DNA of 64,000 nt from Henckelia pumila (Eukaryota; Streptophyta; Magnoliopsida; Lamiales; Gesneriaceae). A program made the position numbers and the translations under genes. Positions 35,033 to 47,500 of this stretch are shown piece after piece (the first letter of the stretch is position 1; every line of letters starts with the position of its first letter). The DNA lies in the NCBI RefSeq assembly GCF_033568475.1, contig NC_133120.1, positions 86,570,151 through 86,634,150 on the forward strand, written 5' to 3'. The notes beneath the pieces are model-generated. The model searched no databases. It was not told the DNA's origin and saw only the letters and a list, made by a program, of their open reading frames with translations.

Positions 35033-36903
35033 TGATGCGGTGGCGGTAGAGATGGGAATCTAAACAAAGAGGATATAAAGAGACTACGCAAAGCTAGCTT
35101 GGGCCGATCAGATTATGAATTTCTTCAATTATTTTCAAGCCCATACCTATAAAACATCATCATCACTATGATTTATTTCGGTTTTATACTTTTGTTTTTA
35201 AAAAATACATTTTTATTTCCATTTATAATAAATATAAAATTAATTTTTTTTGAGAGGAAAACTAATTAAATATTTAACATGTTCTATTTAGTAATCTTTC
35301 ATAATGAGTACAATAGAAACGCGTCTCTCTTTATATATAAAATAAAATAAAATAAAATAAAATAAAAATGCATCTACTTTACTTTACACTAATTATAAAC
35401 TCTGAGATATTATTATATGTCTTCTTGTTTGTTAGATGATTACAATGAATGTCTGGAATATGTTCACAAACAGCTGCACTATGATGTGTGTTCGTTCGTT
35501 ATATTTTATAGCCAAAAATGTCAAGTTGGCTTAGTTTGTTTCACATTCAAATTTGTTGGAAAGTTAGAAATAAATAAATATATATATAGGATATTTTGAC
35601 ATATGTTGCAATTTTACAGGTTCGTTGAAATACAAGCATGTATTATGCTTTTACTTGTCTCAAGTGGAACGGTGAGCCATTTTTTGTAGGAGAAAATTAT
35701 ACTTCTATATTTGTTTTTTTGGATTTTGGTTATATGTGGCTAAATTTCGGTCTAATTTTTTATTTTTATTTTTGTATATAAAAAAAACTAGTCATTTTTC
35801 TTATTTGATGTTAACGTGTTAACAATTGGCGCAAATTTATATTTGTTGTGTCACATTAATAATTCTGATAACAAATTCACCAAATTTGAAAAATGTAATA
35901 TTAGAAATGAAATTGCGACAACATCAATGATTAAAAAATAATAGATTGGCACATATATGACAAAAAATGTTGTTATCTCTGGATCAAGCACATAGGTATG
36001 ATCATAACCAAAAAATAAATAAATAAATAAATCATCCCTCCTCAATCAATCTGATCGCATTTTCATAGATTCTATTATCAATGTAAATATTAATATCTAT
36101 ATTTTTTTACTGGACCAAATATATGCGATAGCTATGTCTAAAAAATATATATTTATTTGATAGTAACATCCAATTTTAAATTAACTCTTAAGGTATTAAT
36201 GTAAGAGTAGCATCAAATTTTAAAAATATTATAATTTAATTTTTATGTTTGAACATTTTTTTAACGCAAAAGGAGAAACATATATTAATAAGTCAAGTCT
36301 AGTACAATAGCTTTCGAAATAACAGTAGGAGATGGAGCAAATCTACCTACTAGTCAAATCCGATATAATAGCTTTCATAATAACAGTAAGAGAGGGAGTA
36401 AATCTAAGTACTAAATATTTGAACATTTAGTTATCATAAAACAAAAAAAAAAAAGCGAATATTATATTATTATTTAAACATTATATATATAATAAAAAAA
36501 TTAATAAAAAATAAAAATAAAATGATTTTTGGAATTAGGTGCAAGAGTCACAAGACTGATGGGGCGCTACTATTTCCACTGCAGGCCGAATACAGCACGA
36601 AATTGGCGTTTCACCCTATTTTGGTGCTGTGTTATTGAAGATGCTATAAACGTCCTAAAATCTTATTCCTAATAATAATGATAACAACAATATTCCTAAA
36701 ATATGAATTTTTATACAAGAAACCGAATGTGTATTTTTTTTGGAGCAATATTTTGTTACCAACTATGAAATTTTACAGTTTAAAAAAATATATAAAAAAT
36801 TTTACGTATGTAAAAAAAAAAAAAAAAAAAAAACTATAAAATTTGACGTCTCCCTGCATCCTCCACGTACATCGATCGATCATTTCCTGGTAGCAAAAGA
36901 AGG
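35033..36903. other. AT-rich intergenic region
   Basis: No gene was recognised. It contains an (AAAAT)n microsatellite at about 35337-35368, a ~62-bp imperfect tandem duplication at about 36288-36408 (CAATAGCTTTC…AATAACAGTA…GGAG.AAATCTA), and a long A run at 36811-36833. The divergent promoters of the TMK (left) and UGT (right) genes must lie at its ends. Confidence 0.5.
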
Positions 36904-38322
36904 ATGGAAATGCATCAGCCACCGCTCATCGCCACCAATCGCCGCCACTTCCTGCTCATGTGCTTCCCCGTCCAAGGCCACATCAATCCCACTCTTCAAC
37001 TAGCCAAAACTCTTGCACACGGCGGCGCTAAGGTCACCTTCACCACCACCGGCGGCGGCCTGCAATCTATTCAGCAAACACTCCCTTCGCTCAAAGGTTT
37101 GACCTTTGTCTCTTTCTACGACGCCCCCGACCACGAATCTTCCGATGGTTTTTCGTCCTTCATGTCGGATTTAAGGAAATCAGGGTCCGAAAATCTCCTA
37201 AAGATCCTCGACAAGTTCGAAGAAATGGGCCAAAAGGTGGACTGCTTAGTTTACAGCTTTCTGCTCCCGTGGGTGGCGACGGTGGCGCGTGCATCGAACG
37301 TTCCTTCTGCTTTTCTTTCTATACAATGCGCCGCCGCCTTCTCCATTTATCACCGCTTCTTCAACGCCCATGACGGAATTTACAATGTTAATGGCGGAAT
37401 TAAAGATGAGTCCTCTGTTTCTGTAAAGATTCCACGATTGCCATTGTTTTCAGCCGCTGATTTGCCTACCTTCCTGTTACCCGATGACCCCATGAGTCAT
37501 CTCGTGATCCCTTTAATGCAAGAACACATACAAGAACTCGAGAAAGACGATGAACCGTGTGTTTTTATGAACACATTCGAAGAACTAGAGGAAGATGCAA
37601 TAAATATGTTCAAAGATTACAAGATGAATGTTATCGCTATCGGCCCTTTGATTCCATCGGCTTTCACCCGCGGGAATGACTCCACGGACAAATCCTACGG
37701 GGGAGATATGTTCCACAAAATTGACGACCACTATTTCCAATGGCTAGATAACAAAGATGAACATTCTGTGATCTACATCTCATTCGGCAGCCTAGTTGTG
37801 CTCAATAAAGAGCAAAAAGAAGAGATTCTGCATGGACTGAGGGAAACAAAAAGACCCTTTTTGTGGGTCATCAGGTCGACAGACAGTGAACAGGAATACA
37901 TTAAGCAAAGTCTTGAAAACGAGGTGAAAAATGGGGATGGCCTCATAGTTCCGTGGTGTTCGCAAATGGAGGTTCTAGCTCACAAATCCATCGGATGTTT
38001 CGTGACGCATTGCGGATGGAATTCGACGCTGGAGAGCTTGGTCTCCGGGGTTCCTATCATCGGTTGTCCGCATTTTTCGGATCAAACTACGAATGCAAAA
38101 ATGGTGGAAGAGGTGTGGGGGACAGGGGTGAGAGCCAGGGTCAACGGAGAAGTGGTGATTGGGAGAGATGAGTTCAAGAGATGCTTGGAAATGGTGATGG
38201 GGGATGGAGAGAGGGGGAGGGAGATTAGATATCATTGTAAGAAATGGAGAGGCTTGGCTTTGGAGGTTGTCAAAGAGGGTGGCTCTACAAACAACAACTT
38301 GAAGAGTGTTGTGGATATATAG
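36904..38322 (+). CDS. UDP-glycosyltransferase, UGT75-like
   Basis: One exon of 472 residues, a normal length. The N-terminal domain has the catalytic His in FPVQGHINPTLQLAK (H26). The PSPG box runs from W351 to Q394 (WCSQMEVLAHKSIGCFVTHC … CPHFSDQ) with HCGWNSTLES intact; its last residue is Gln, usual for glucose donors. Family flavour is UGT75 (anthocyanin 5-O-, crocetin or indole-acetate glucosyltransferases); the acceptor cannot be told from sequence. It is cytosolic and uses UDP-glucose. A broken relative lies 2.7 kb downstream on the opposite strand, so the pair is a tail-to-tail duplication. Confidence 0.92.
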   Translation: MEMHQPPLIATNRRHFLLMCFPVQGHINPTLQLAKTLAHGGAKVTFTTTGGGLQSIQQTLPSLKGLTFVSFYDAPDHESSDGFSSFMSDLRKSGSENLLKILDKFEEMGQKVDCLVYSFLLPWVATVARASNVPSAFLSIQCAAAFSIYHRFFNAHDGIYNVNGGIKDESSVSVKIPRLPLFSAADLPTFLLPDDPMSHLVIPLMQEHIQELEKDDEPCVFMNTFEELEEDAINMFKDYKMNVIAIGPLIPSAFTRGNDSTDKSYGGDMFHKIDDHYFQWLDNKDEHSVIYISFGSLVVLNKEQKEEILHGLRETKRPFLWVIRSTDSEQEYIKQSLENEVKNGDGLIVPWCSQMEVLAHKSIGCFVTHCGWNSTLESLVSGVPIIGCPHFSDQTTNAKMVEEVWGTGVRARVNGEVVIGRDEFKRCLEMVMGDGERGREIRYHCKKWRGLALEVVKEGGSTNNNLKSVVDI

Positions 38323-39901
38323 GAGCTTTTAAGGTTTGTCTGAAATCTTGATGGAATTACTCCATAAAAATAAGAAAATGATGCATGCTCATGCACGGTT
38401 ATATATATGACACTTCATATCATAGAATTTCGTCAATGAAAAGATATTCCGTTCTTGGATTTGAGATGATTTTGTAATTTTAGAAGAAATGTATAACTTA
38501 TACGTGTACACATGACATAACTCTGAAAATAATGTTATTATTGGCTACTTTCCTTGGGAAAATTTTCACTCCGTTGATTTTGAATGTATAACTAACTTGG
38601 TCATTAACAATCCTCCGTCGCTTCACATTTGAGTTCGATGTTGTTCGATTCAAGAAAATTCACCATCTGTTTTTATTTATTTTAGGATGCGTGTTGTTAT
38701 CTTTTAAGTTTTACATGTTTCTAGGTAAAATTTCAAGTTGGGAGTATCAAAAGCGAAAAGATTATGATGAAATATCGGTAGTTGAATTTATACTTAATTC
38801 CGGCTCTCTTGGTATCACATTGTGTCTTGATGATAGTAGTTAATAATTTAAACAATTGATATATAAACATTTGCATCACAATTATTTATAAAGTGGAAAA
38901 CAAAATTTAATTTTTTATTTTGAGGATGAAAACAAAATTATACTTATCTTACCGATATCATGTTATATATATTTTTACCTCTATCGATTAGAAAATCAAT
39001 CTCAACCACATTTTTCCACAAAATGAAAGAAAAAAAATCCTAAGATGTTCGATTCGTTAATGAGATATCCTATTTGTAAACAAGATGTGATCATGATTCA
39101 TGTGATGGGAGACAGTCCTATTTGTAGCAAAGATGGTATTAATGATGATGATGATCGAACGTACGTGCCCACCTTTTAATTAATTTTGGATGAATTGACA
39201 AAAAATATTCTCATATAATGATCATGGTACATATAATCTAATTTCTTTATTATCAAGTGCAAAAGACGAAATCACGACCAGTAACACCTCAATCTAGAGA
39301 ATTATAAATACAAAGCACAAACCTACTTCACATAGGATATATAGAGAAGTTAAATAAACAATCTGAAATGAATGATGAAATTGAGCTAATTAATACAGAA
39401 AATATCATCAACTAAACCGTGGGGATGCAAAAATCACAACTCAAAATCCCGTTTTATATATGAACACGATGTTATTTTTATATGAATTCAGAATATATCA
39501 TATATTCATTTTTATTTAATATAAAATATTTTTTAAAAAAATACAAATACAATCTTAATATAAATGACAAAAATAAATTATCATAATCTTTTTTATATTT
39601 TAAAATATCTTCCGTCATAATCTACGCATTTTTTTTATTTTAACATATACTCTGTCGTAATCTACTCATATGCAAATCTACTCAGCCACACACACGTATA
39701 TATTATATACATGTTCATGATAATTGACTGCCCTATGACAGCTGGATTTAAAATTTGACCGAGGCCCACTCTAGCTTACCCAGAGATACCACTGTCTCAA
39801 TACGGGAGACTGTTTTTTACCCATACCAATACGATTTTGCTATGGGATTTCAAAGTAACAGTAGCTTTCTCCAAAATCAAACCATTTTGGCAATTTGAGA
39901 G
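38323..39901. other. Intergenic DNA
   Basis: 3' flank of the UGT gene and AT-rich sequence. No gene or element ends were seen. Confidence 0.5.
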
Positions 39902-40856
39902 TCTGTAATTAGACTTGGCCAAGGGCCGGGTTGGACCCGGACCGGAACCGACCCGTGGTCAACGGGCTGGTTAACCGGGTCAATGGGTCCAACCGGAACC
40001 GGGACCGGACCGGCCACTAGGCTGTCCGGTCCCCGTTTTCCCTGTGGAAAACCTCCGACCCTCCGAGTTCGCCGGATTGACCAAGCAGATTTACCTTTTT
40101 AAAATAATATTTTAATTTTATTTTAAATAATATATATTTGATATTCATACATGGGTGAGATTTGAACCCAAAACCAAATGATTTTGATTCTTCATTCTTG
40201 CAACTTGGTCAAGTGTTAATTTGTTAATATTTTATGATTGAATTTAATTAAATGTAATAATATTTTTTATACATGATGTTTAAAGTTTAAATGTAATATA
40301 TTTTTTATTGAAATAAATAGAGTTTTTAATTGAGATAAATAGAGTTTTTAATATAAGTGTTGAAATATAATATATATTTTTATTGAATAAATATAATAAA
40401 TTTTTTATTGATATATATAATTTTTAATATAAGTTGTGAAAAGTTGAAATGCAATATATTTTTTATTTAATAAATATATATATATTTTTTATTAAACTAG
40501 ATAGAGTTTTTAATATACAATGTTGAAAGTTGAAATGCTATATATTTTTTATTGAATAAATGTAATATTATAAGATGTTAAAAATTGAAATATAATATAT
40601 TTTTATTTAATATATGTATTAGCTTTTTATTGAGATAATAAAATATTTGATAGAGTTTTTAAAGTTTAATTTTACAAGTTTTTTTATTTTTTATTTTAAA
40701 AAAAAAAACAAGGGTCGTACCAGACCCGAAATCACCAGTTAACCGGACCCGGACCGACGGTTCCGGAACCCGTACCGGAACCGGCCACGGGCGGGCCGGT
40801 TAAGGGTCGGCCTATTGCCGACCCGGACCCAGCCCGTGGCCAGGTCTATCTGTAAT
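39902..40856. mobile_element. hAT-like non-autonomous element, 939 bp, with 8-bp target duplication
   Basis: The element spans 39910-40848. It is flanked by TCTGTAAT on both sides (39902-39909 and 40849-40856). The ends are TAGACTTGGCC and, inverted, TAGACCTGGCC, followed on both sides by subterminal GGGTCCGG/CCGGACC-rich repeats. The interior is AT-rich with decayed ~60-bp tandem units. No transposase. Eight-base duplications and short ends with G/C-rich subterminal repeats fit hAT. Confidence 0.85.
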
Positions 40857-40985
40857 TAGACATGTTACTACGTACTTTCAATTGGAAACTGGACCACAAA
40901 ACTGAATAAAGAAAAACCAAGTCCATCAAATTGCCAAAGCAAGCAAAAATATAATTAAAGATGAAAATCTCTACTTAATTAAATG

Positions 40986-42683
40986 TTAAAACGTCCCATC
41001 TCCCATTTCTCGAAGAAATGCTTTCAAGTTCTTGGTAGAAGATCCATCTTCCTCCATGGCTTCTCTTGCCAAACCCTTCCATTTTCTTGCATTCTCTCTC
41101 AACTCTCTCCCATTCTCACCTCCTTCCATCACTTTCTCGATGCAAAACCTAATCTCATCACTCTCCACCACACCATTTTCAATATTCACTTTTACCCTTA
41201 CCCCTACTTTCCACACATCTTCCACGAGTTTTGCATTCGTCCCTTGATCGGCATACCGCGGGAAAGCCACCATCGGCACGCCACAAGATAGGCTCTCCAG
41301 AGTCGAATTCCACCCGCAATGCGTCACGAAGCACCCTAAAGACCTGTGCTTTAGAACTTCCAGCTGAGAACACCATGGCGCTATTTTCCCAAGATTTTGA
41401 AGCTGCAGCTCCATGCAACTGATCGTATTGATCATCGACTTCTGATCGTCCTCATCTTCATTGTTGTCTTCTCCGTTGATTCGAATAACCCACAGAAATG
41501 GCCTTCCTGAATCTATCAACCCTTTGGCAATCTCCTCCACATGTGATCTTGGAAGCTTCACCATGCTACCAAATGCCACGTAAACCACCGATGATTCTTT
41601 CTTCGAGTTCAACCACTGAGAAAGATCGATATCGCCGCATGAATCTTGTGCATCCATGGTTCGAAAAAACGGTCGCGGAACGGGTGGAACGGGCAGCTGC
41701 CGAGACAAAGTTCCGGGTGAAAACGGTTGATTAATATAACGCTGTTCTTCTTTAAAATATCGGCGATTTTGCGGACGTCGCGGAACGGAACGGCGATTTC
41801 ACGGATTTCGCGGAACGTTTTATGTAATTTTTTCAATTTTTTTAAATTAAAAATATTTCAAATTATATAATTATTTATATTTTTATTATTAAAATACTTC
41901 GCGACAATAACTGCGACCGTTCCGTGAAATATCAATGGAACTGGAACGGCAGACACCGCGATCGCGAACCATGCATCCCAGAGAGCAAGAGGAATCAAGG
42001 GTCCGATCCCAATTAACTCCTAGTTTTCGATTGATTTTAGTGCATCAGGCTCCAATGCATCAAAAGTGTTCACTAAAACTATCGGTTTTGCTTCAGAATC
42101 TAGGTTCTCTAGTTTCTTCTGAACTGCTGCGAGCACAAAGCTTAACATGAGAGAGCTTGTAGGAAGCACTAAAGTCAAAAGTTCACGTTGGGAGAGCTTT
42201 ATAAATGGGATTCCGGGTAATTGAATCTTCCACGTGGGATCACTAATAGTAATAAACAACAAAAGCTATAGCCGGCTGAGCCCAAAGAAGTGCACTTGGG
42301 ATGTTGGCTTCGCGCGCCACCTCCGCCGCCCACGGGAGCAGCAGAGTGTAGACCACGTACGTAATGGGTTGGCCTTGCTCCGACGAAGTTTGGATGACAT
42401 CTTTCATGGTTTTCACGCCGCCGTTTCTCAACTCCGACATGTAGAGATTCCCATCGTTGTGCAGCTCATACCCGTCCACCGTGCCGTCTGAAAATGTGAC
42501 GAATTTGAGGGTCTTTCTGGCTTCGGAGCAGGGAGGCTGGACCATGCTCCGCCGTGCGTATACGGTGGTGGCGAAGGTGACGTCAATGCCGGCGTCGATC
42601 AGCGTCCGGGCAAATTGAAGTGCGGGATTTATGTTTCCTCGGACTGGAAATGACACGAGGAGAACGTGGCGCCGAGGCTTCAT
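40986..42683 (-). pseudogene. UGT75-like glycosyltransferase, broken
   Basis: It starts at the ATG at 42683 (MKPRRHVLLVSFPVRGNINP; the usual catalytic His of the Q/RGHINP motif is Asn here) and ends at 40986. The PSPG box is intact (WCSQLEVLKHRSLGCFVTHC … YADQ). Defects in reading order: a deletion and frame change around 42245 after AIAFVVYYY, a TAG at about 42020 after DALKSIEN, and a 315-bp MITE at 41657-41971. The sequence before and after the MITE joins without loss apart from the target duplication. Loss of the His suggests the gene may have been impaired even before the breaks. Confidence 0.88.
41649..41979. mobile_element. hAT-like MITE inside the UGT pseudogene
   Basis: The 315-bp insert (41657-41971) is flanked by TGCATCCA (41649-41656) and TGCATCCC (41972-41979), an 8-bp duplication with one change. 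It starts TGGTTCG and ends CGAACCA. Subterminal regions are rich in CGGAACG/CGCGG motifs on both sides of an AT-rich centre. Confidence 0.8.
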
Positions 42684-43497
42684 CGATATACAATCAGAAA
42701 TATATATATATATACGTTCTTTGTTTCCCCAGAGAGATTTGTATATGATAATAAAGTGAAACAACTGTAATTTTGAATGCTTGGGAAGAACGGCGTTTTA
42801 AGTTGTGTTGTATGAAAAAAAATCTTCTTTTAGATAATGTTACATTAATTATTTTTTACCATGTATTTGGTAGAAAAAGAAATTGAAAATTAACGTAATA
42901 AAATAACACATATTTATCAAAAAAATAATTGATGTAACAGAAAATATTACACCAATTTATAACACAAAATTTTCTCTTCGTATTGTATATGTTGCGTCGA
43001 AGAAGAGTCGAGGAATGGATATAATCATGCCACGTGTTCATTCCCCAATGTTACAGAAATAATTTATTTTCGTAAATAAAAATTTAAATTTTATTATATA
43101 CTAAAAACTCGCATGCACTGCACAGTGTTTATATATAGTGGTGTATAGTACGTGTGTTCATATAATATTTTTTAATTAATTTTACAGAGAATTTTTAAAA
43201 AGCTTTCTATAAAAATAGAATTTTAGAGGGAATTTTTAAAAAGGCCTTTTATAAATGCCTATAAGGGAAAATGAAATTTGGCCTTTAAGTTGATTTAATT
43301 TTTAAAATTATCCTTTAATTATGTTGAAGTCCAATTATATCCTTTATACCATTTTTAAAAAAACTTTCTATAAATACCTGTAAATTGTAATTACTTGTAT
43401 TTGTATTTACATGCAGATATATTTTATTTTTTCTTTATTTAATTTATATTATTAATAGTAAGACTTTAATAAAATTATCAATTTTTGGTATGAATTA
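42684..43497. other. AT-rich spacer
   Basis: Promoter side of the UGT pseudogene, then A/T-rich DNA with a repeated GAATTTTTAAAAAGCCTTT-like motif around 43190-43250. No gene was seen. Confidence 0.5.
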
Positions 43498-43674
43498 GTG
43501 AGCATATACCCGGAAGAGGAAATCACCACAGCTCATAGATGACCCTAAGGTAAAGATCAATCCTTAGCTAGCCAGAATCGTCCGGGGGATCAGCTCAGGT
43601 CGGGAGTTTGGGAACTCGGGAGCTCGGCCAAGGTCTACCATTGTAATGTCTAGCTCAGCTCGAGAGCTCGGGAG

Positions 43675-43930
43675 CTCAGTCAAACTCCTCCACCTTCACC
43701 TCCAGCTCGGCTCGGGAGCTCAGCCAAATTCTTTCACCATCCTCTCCAACTCGGGTTGGGAGCTCTGGAGTTCATCTCAGCCCCGATGTCAGTAGGAGCT
43801 CAGTCAAACTCCTCCACCTTCACCTCCAGCTCGGCTTGGGAGCTCGGGAGCTCAGCCAAATTCTTTCACCATCCTCTCCAACTCGGGTTGGGAGCTCTGG
43901 AGTTCATCTCAGCCCCAATGTCAGTAGGGA
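43675..43930 (+). repeat. 124-bp tandem duplication in the Tat LTR
   Basis: CTCAGTCAAACTCCTCCACC begins a unit at 43675 that repeats at 43799 almost unchanged, through CAGCCCCRATGTCAGTAGG. Confidence 0.85.
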
Positions 43931-44225
43931 GTTAGCTTAGTAGAGGGGTTGAATAACCTTGATGAGCTAGCTAAGATGTTAGAATCAGTGTTCAGGTGGA
44001 GTTCAGGGGTTCAGCAATAACTTACTCACCTCTTTTCCATATGACCTCAGGGAGAGCAGCAATATAGCATCCTCATGATGACTATTCAGCTCAGATTAAG
44101 TGTATTGTTATTTTCTTTGTCCGACAAGATTCGGACGAGATTTCAGCCTAAATATTCGGGATTGTGATCCCAGGATTCGCGGATTCTTGATAAGAAAAGT
44201 AGGCGCTAAACCCGGAGCCCTCTTC

Positions 44226-44233
44226 TATAAATA
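44226..44233 (+). promoter_or_regulatory. TATA box of the Tat LTR
   Basis: TATAAATA in a GC-richer stretch, about 230 bp before the LTR end; a plausible core promoter of the element. Confidence 0.55.
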
Positions 44234-44465
44234 CCAGGTTTACTTTCATTATTTGAATCCTAATTTTTCACTCGTGTGCACACACCTCTCTCTATATTTT
44301 CGCTATCCTAGCATCTGACTTGAGCGTTGGAGGGGATACGCCGAAACACCTTCCGGCCCCCCTTAACACTCTTGTTAGTGGTTTCAGGTCAGCAGCAGTT
44401 TATCTTTTATTTGGAGGAGCTTCTTCAACTCATCCAAGGAGATCACTTTATTGAGGTATATCAAT

Positions 44466-44482
44466 TGGCGCCGTCTGTGGGA
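44466..44482 (+). other. Primer-binding site of the Tat element
   Basis: TGGCGCCGTCTGTGGGA two bases after the LTR. Tat and Athila elements commonly carry TGGCGCC-type primer sites, distinct from the Met-type sites of the other elements in this window. Confidence 0.8.
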
Positions 44483-44503
44483 AATTCAAGCTAAGACGTA
44501 GAT

Positions 44504-47500
44504 ATGGCAGGAAGAGGAAGAGGAAGGGGAAGAGGAAATGTGGCGGATATGACTGTAGATCAGCTCAGCCAGTTCATCACTCAAACGGTGCAAGCGGCCA
44601 TGGGTCAAAATCCACCACCTCCTCCCGTGGGTCAGCCAAACCCAATGGATGCGGTGTGGGAAAAGATCAGGAGACTAGGTCGGCAAGTTGGAGGTCGGCC
44701 TGGGCCTATACAGAGAGAAAGTCCTTTTGCTCGGGCTATTCTAGATGAAGAACTCCCTGCAAATTTTAAGCAGCCTACTTTAGGGGAATATGACGGGAGC
44801 TCAGATCCGGAGGAACATTTGGGTAGATTTGAAAATGCAGCCTTGTTGCATAGATATTCAGATGCAATTAAATATCGGGTCTTCCTCACTACTCTGGTAA
44901 GGTCAGCCCAGCAATGGTTCAATCTTTTACAGCCTGGTAGTATTCAGAGTTTCAATGACTTTAGCTCAGCTTTTCTACACCAATATGCGAGTAGCAAGAG
45001 ATATTTGAAGACTTCTCTCAGATTGTTCAATATGAAGCAATCTGAGGTGGAACCATTGCGGGAGTATGTTCAGCGCTTCAATACGGCAGCTCTGGAAGTA
45101 CCTGCTGCCACTGCTGATACCTTGGTCAACTCTTTCACTCAAGGGTTGAGAGGAGGAGAGTTTTTCAGATCCTTGGTCAAGAAGCCTCCTTTAACTTATG
45201 ATGAGCTCCTTAGTCGAGCTGAGAAGTACGTGAATTTGGAGGATGCACGGAGGCAAAGGAGATAGGAAGGAATGTCTGGGAGTAAGCCCAGTGCCAAGGT
45301 GGGAGCAAAGGCAGAGGGGAAGACAGAAGGAGGAAGAAAGAGGGTTGCAGAAGAGATGAACAGGGTCAAAGGACCCTACCCCTATGTACCACTCTCGATA
45401 ATCCTGGAAAAGGCAATGCAAGTATGTGAGGATAGGCGAGAACTTGTGAGGCCCCGTAATGCTGAGAAAGGCCCGCGGTTACCGCCATCTGACAAGTTTT
45501 GCGATTTTCATCAGGAGTATGGGCATATCACCAATGATTGTCAGAGGCTAGGTGAGGAGGTTCAAAGGATCATATATGATGACCCTCGAATCAGAGCCGA
45601 GCTGACTCGAAGGGCAAATCCTCCTCGCCAAGGCCGAGCTCCCCAATGGAGGAATCAAAGGAATGAAGTTAGAGAGAATCAAGGTGATCATCAAGGAAGA
45701 GCTCCTCAAAACGGTCAATGAGATAGGGTGCAGCAAATTGAAAATCATCCCAATCGGGGTGTTATCCATATGATCTCAGGGGGTAGTACGGATGGAGATT
45801 CGGGAAGGGCTTGCAAAGCTCACGGGCGTAGGTTGGAAAATTTTGAGGTAAATTCTCAGCTCAGCTGTCCCACTAATCCGAACATCAGTTTTGGAAGGGA
45901 AGATTTAAAGGATTTGGTGCTACCTCATAATGATCCCCTCCTGGTCACCTTGACCATAGCCAATTATGACGTGGCTCGTATCTTTGTGGATACTGGGAGT
46001 TCAGTAAACATTATCTTTAAAGAAACTCTGGACCAAATGAAATTGGAAGGATTTGAGTTGGACTCAATCACCACAGAGTTGTATGGGTTCACGGGTCATG
46101 CTCTGCAACCGTTGGGACAGATAGTGCTCCCCTTGTCCCTTGGGAGTAGAGAGCAGAGAGTAACCAAAATGGCTTGCTTTACAGTGGTGGATGCCCCATC
46201 TTCTTTCAATGGAATATTGGGACGTCCTGCCCTGAGTGATTTCCGAGCTGTGGCTTCCACCTACCACCAGAAATTGAAGTTCCCAAGTGGAAAAGAAGTG
46301 GGGGTTGTTAAGGGTGATCAAAAGGCAGCACGTTTGTGTTATGTGAATGAAGTGAAGGTTGATGCAAAGAGAAGTAGGAGGGAAGTAGGAATGGTTTTGA
46401 TAGGCCGAGACCCAAGGGTGTTGGGTCAAAAGGTATTTTTAATGTCTGAAGAAGATCATGAGAAAGTAGAGCTAAGTCCTGGAGCTCTGATGGTGAAGTT
46501 AGCCGCTGATCTCAGTTTTTCAATGAGGCAAAGCTTGATTGATTGCTTGAAGGAGAACAAAGATGTTTTTGCTTGGTCTGTTTCAGAGCTCACAGGGGTT
46601 AGTGCTGACGTTATGGTTCATCGGCTCAATATTTTCGCGGGAGCGAAGCAGGTAAAACAGAAAAAGAAACACTTTAGACCTGAAAAGGATAAGGTTATTA
46701 AGAAAGAGATGAATGAACTCCTTAAGGCGGGTCATATTAGGGAAGTTCAGTTCCCTACTTGATTGTCAAATGTGGTCCTTGTCCCTAAGAGTTCAGGCAA
46801 ATAGAGGATGTGTGTTGATTTTCGAGACTTAAATAAGGCATGCCCAAAAGATTGCTATCCACTGCATCGAATTGATCAGTTGGTTGATTCTACGGCAGGT
46901 CATCAATATTTGTGTTTCATGGATGCCTATCAAGGGTACCATCAAATTCCGTTGGCAGAGGAAGATCAGGATAAAGTAAGTTTCACTACCTCCCATGGAA
47001 CTTTCTGTTACAGAGTGATGCCTTTTGGTTTGAAAAATGCAGGGGCTACTTATCAGAGGCTCATGGATAGGGTGTTTGCCTCCCAAATTGGCCGAAATGT
47101 GGAGGTTTATGTGGAAGATATCCTGGTAAAATCCCAGGATGATGCAGGTTTGATGATCGACTAGAGGGAGACCTTTGAAACGCTCAGGTCCTACGGAATA
47201 AAGCTCAATCCTGAAAAATGTGTGTTTGGAGTAAGAGGAGGCAAGTTTTTGGGATACATGGTGACTGAGAGAGGGATTGAAGCTAACCCCGAGAAAGTGC
47301 AAGCTATCCGATCCATGTCTCATCCTCGAAATCTGTAGGAAGTTCAGAGGTTGGCAGGAAGGATAGCAGCTCTATCTCGGTTCATATCCAGATCAGCTCA
47401 TAGAAGTTTACCTTTCTTTAAGGTTCTTCGGAAATCTAAGAAGTTTGAGTGGGATGCTGAATGTGGGAAGGCGTTCGAGGACTTAAAAAATTATTTAGTC

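Larger units (their letters stand above)
43498..44463 (+). mobile_element. 5' LTR of the Tat element
   Basis: The right end is set by the PBS (LTR ends TATATCA at 44463). The left end is a guess at TGAGCATATACCC, because the 3' LTR is not available. A TATA box TATAAATA lies at 44226-44233. The sequence is rich in GAGCTC and AGCTCGG motifs, and a 124-bp unit is tandemly duplicated at 43675-43930. Confidence 0.6.
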
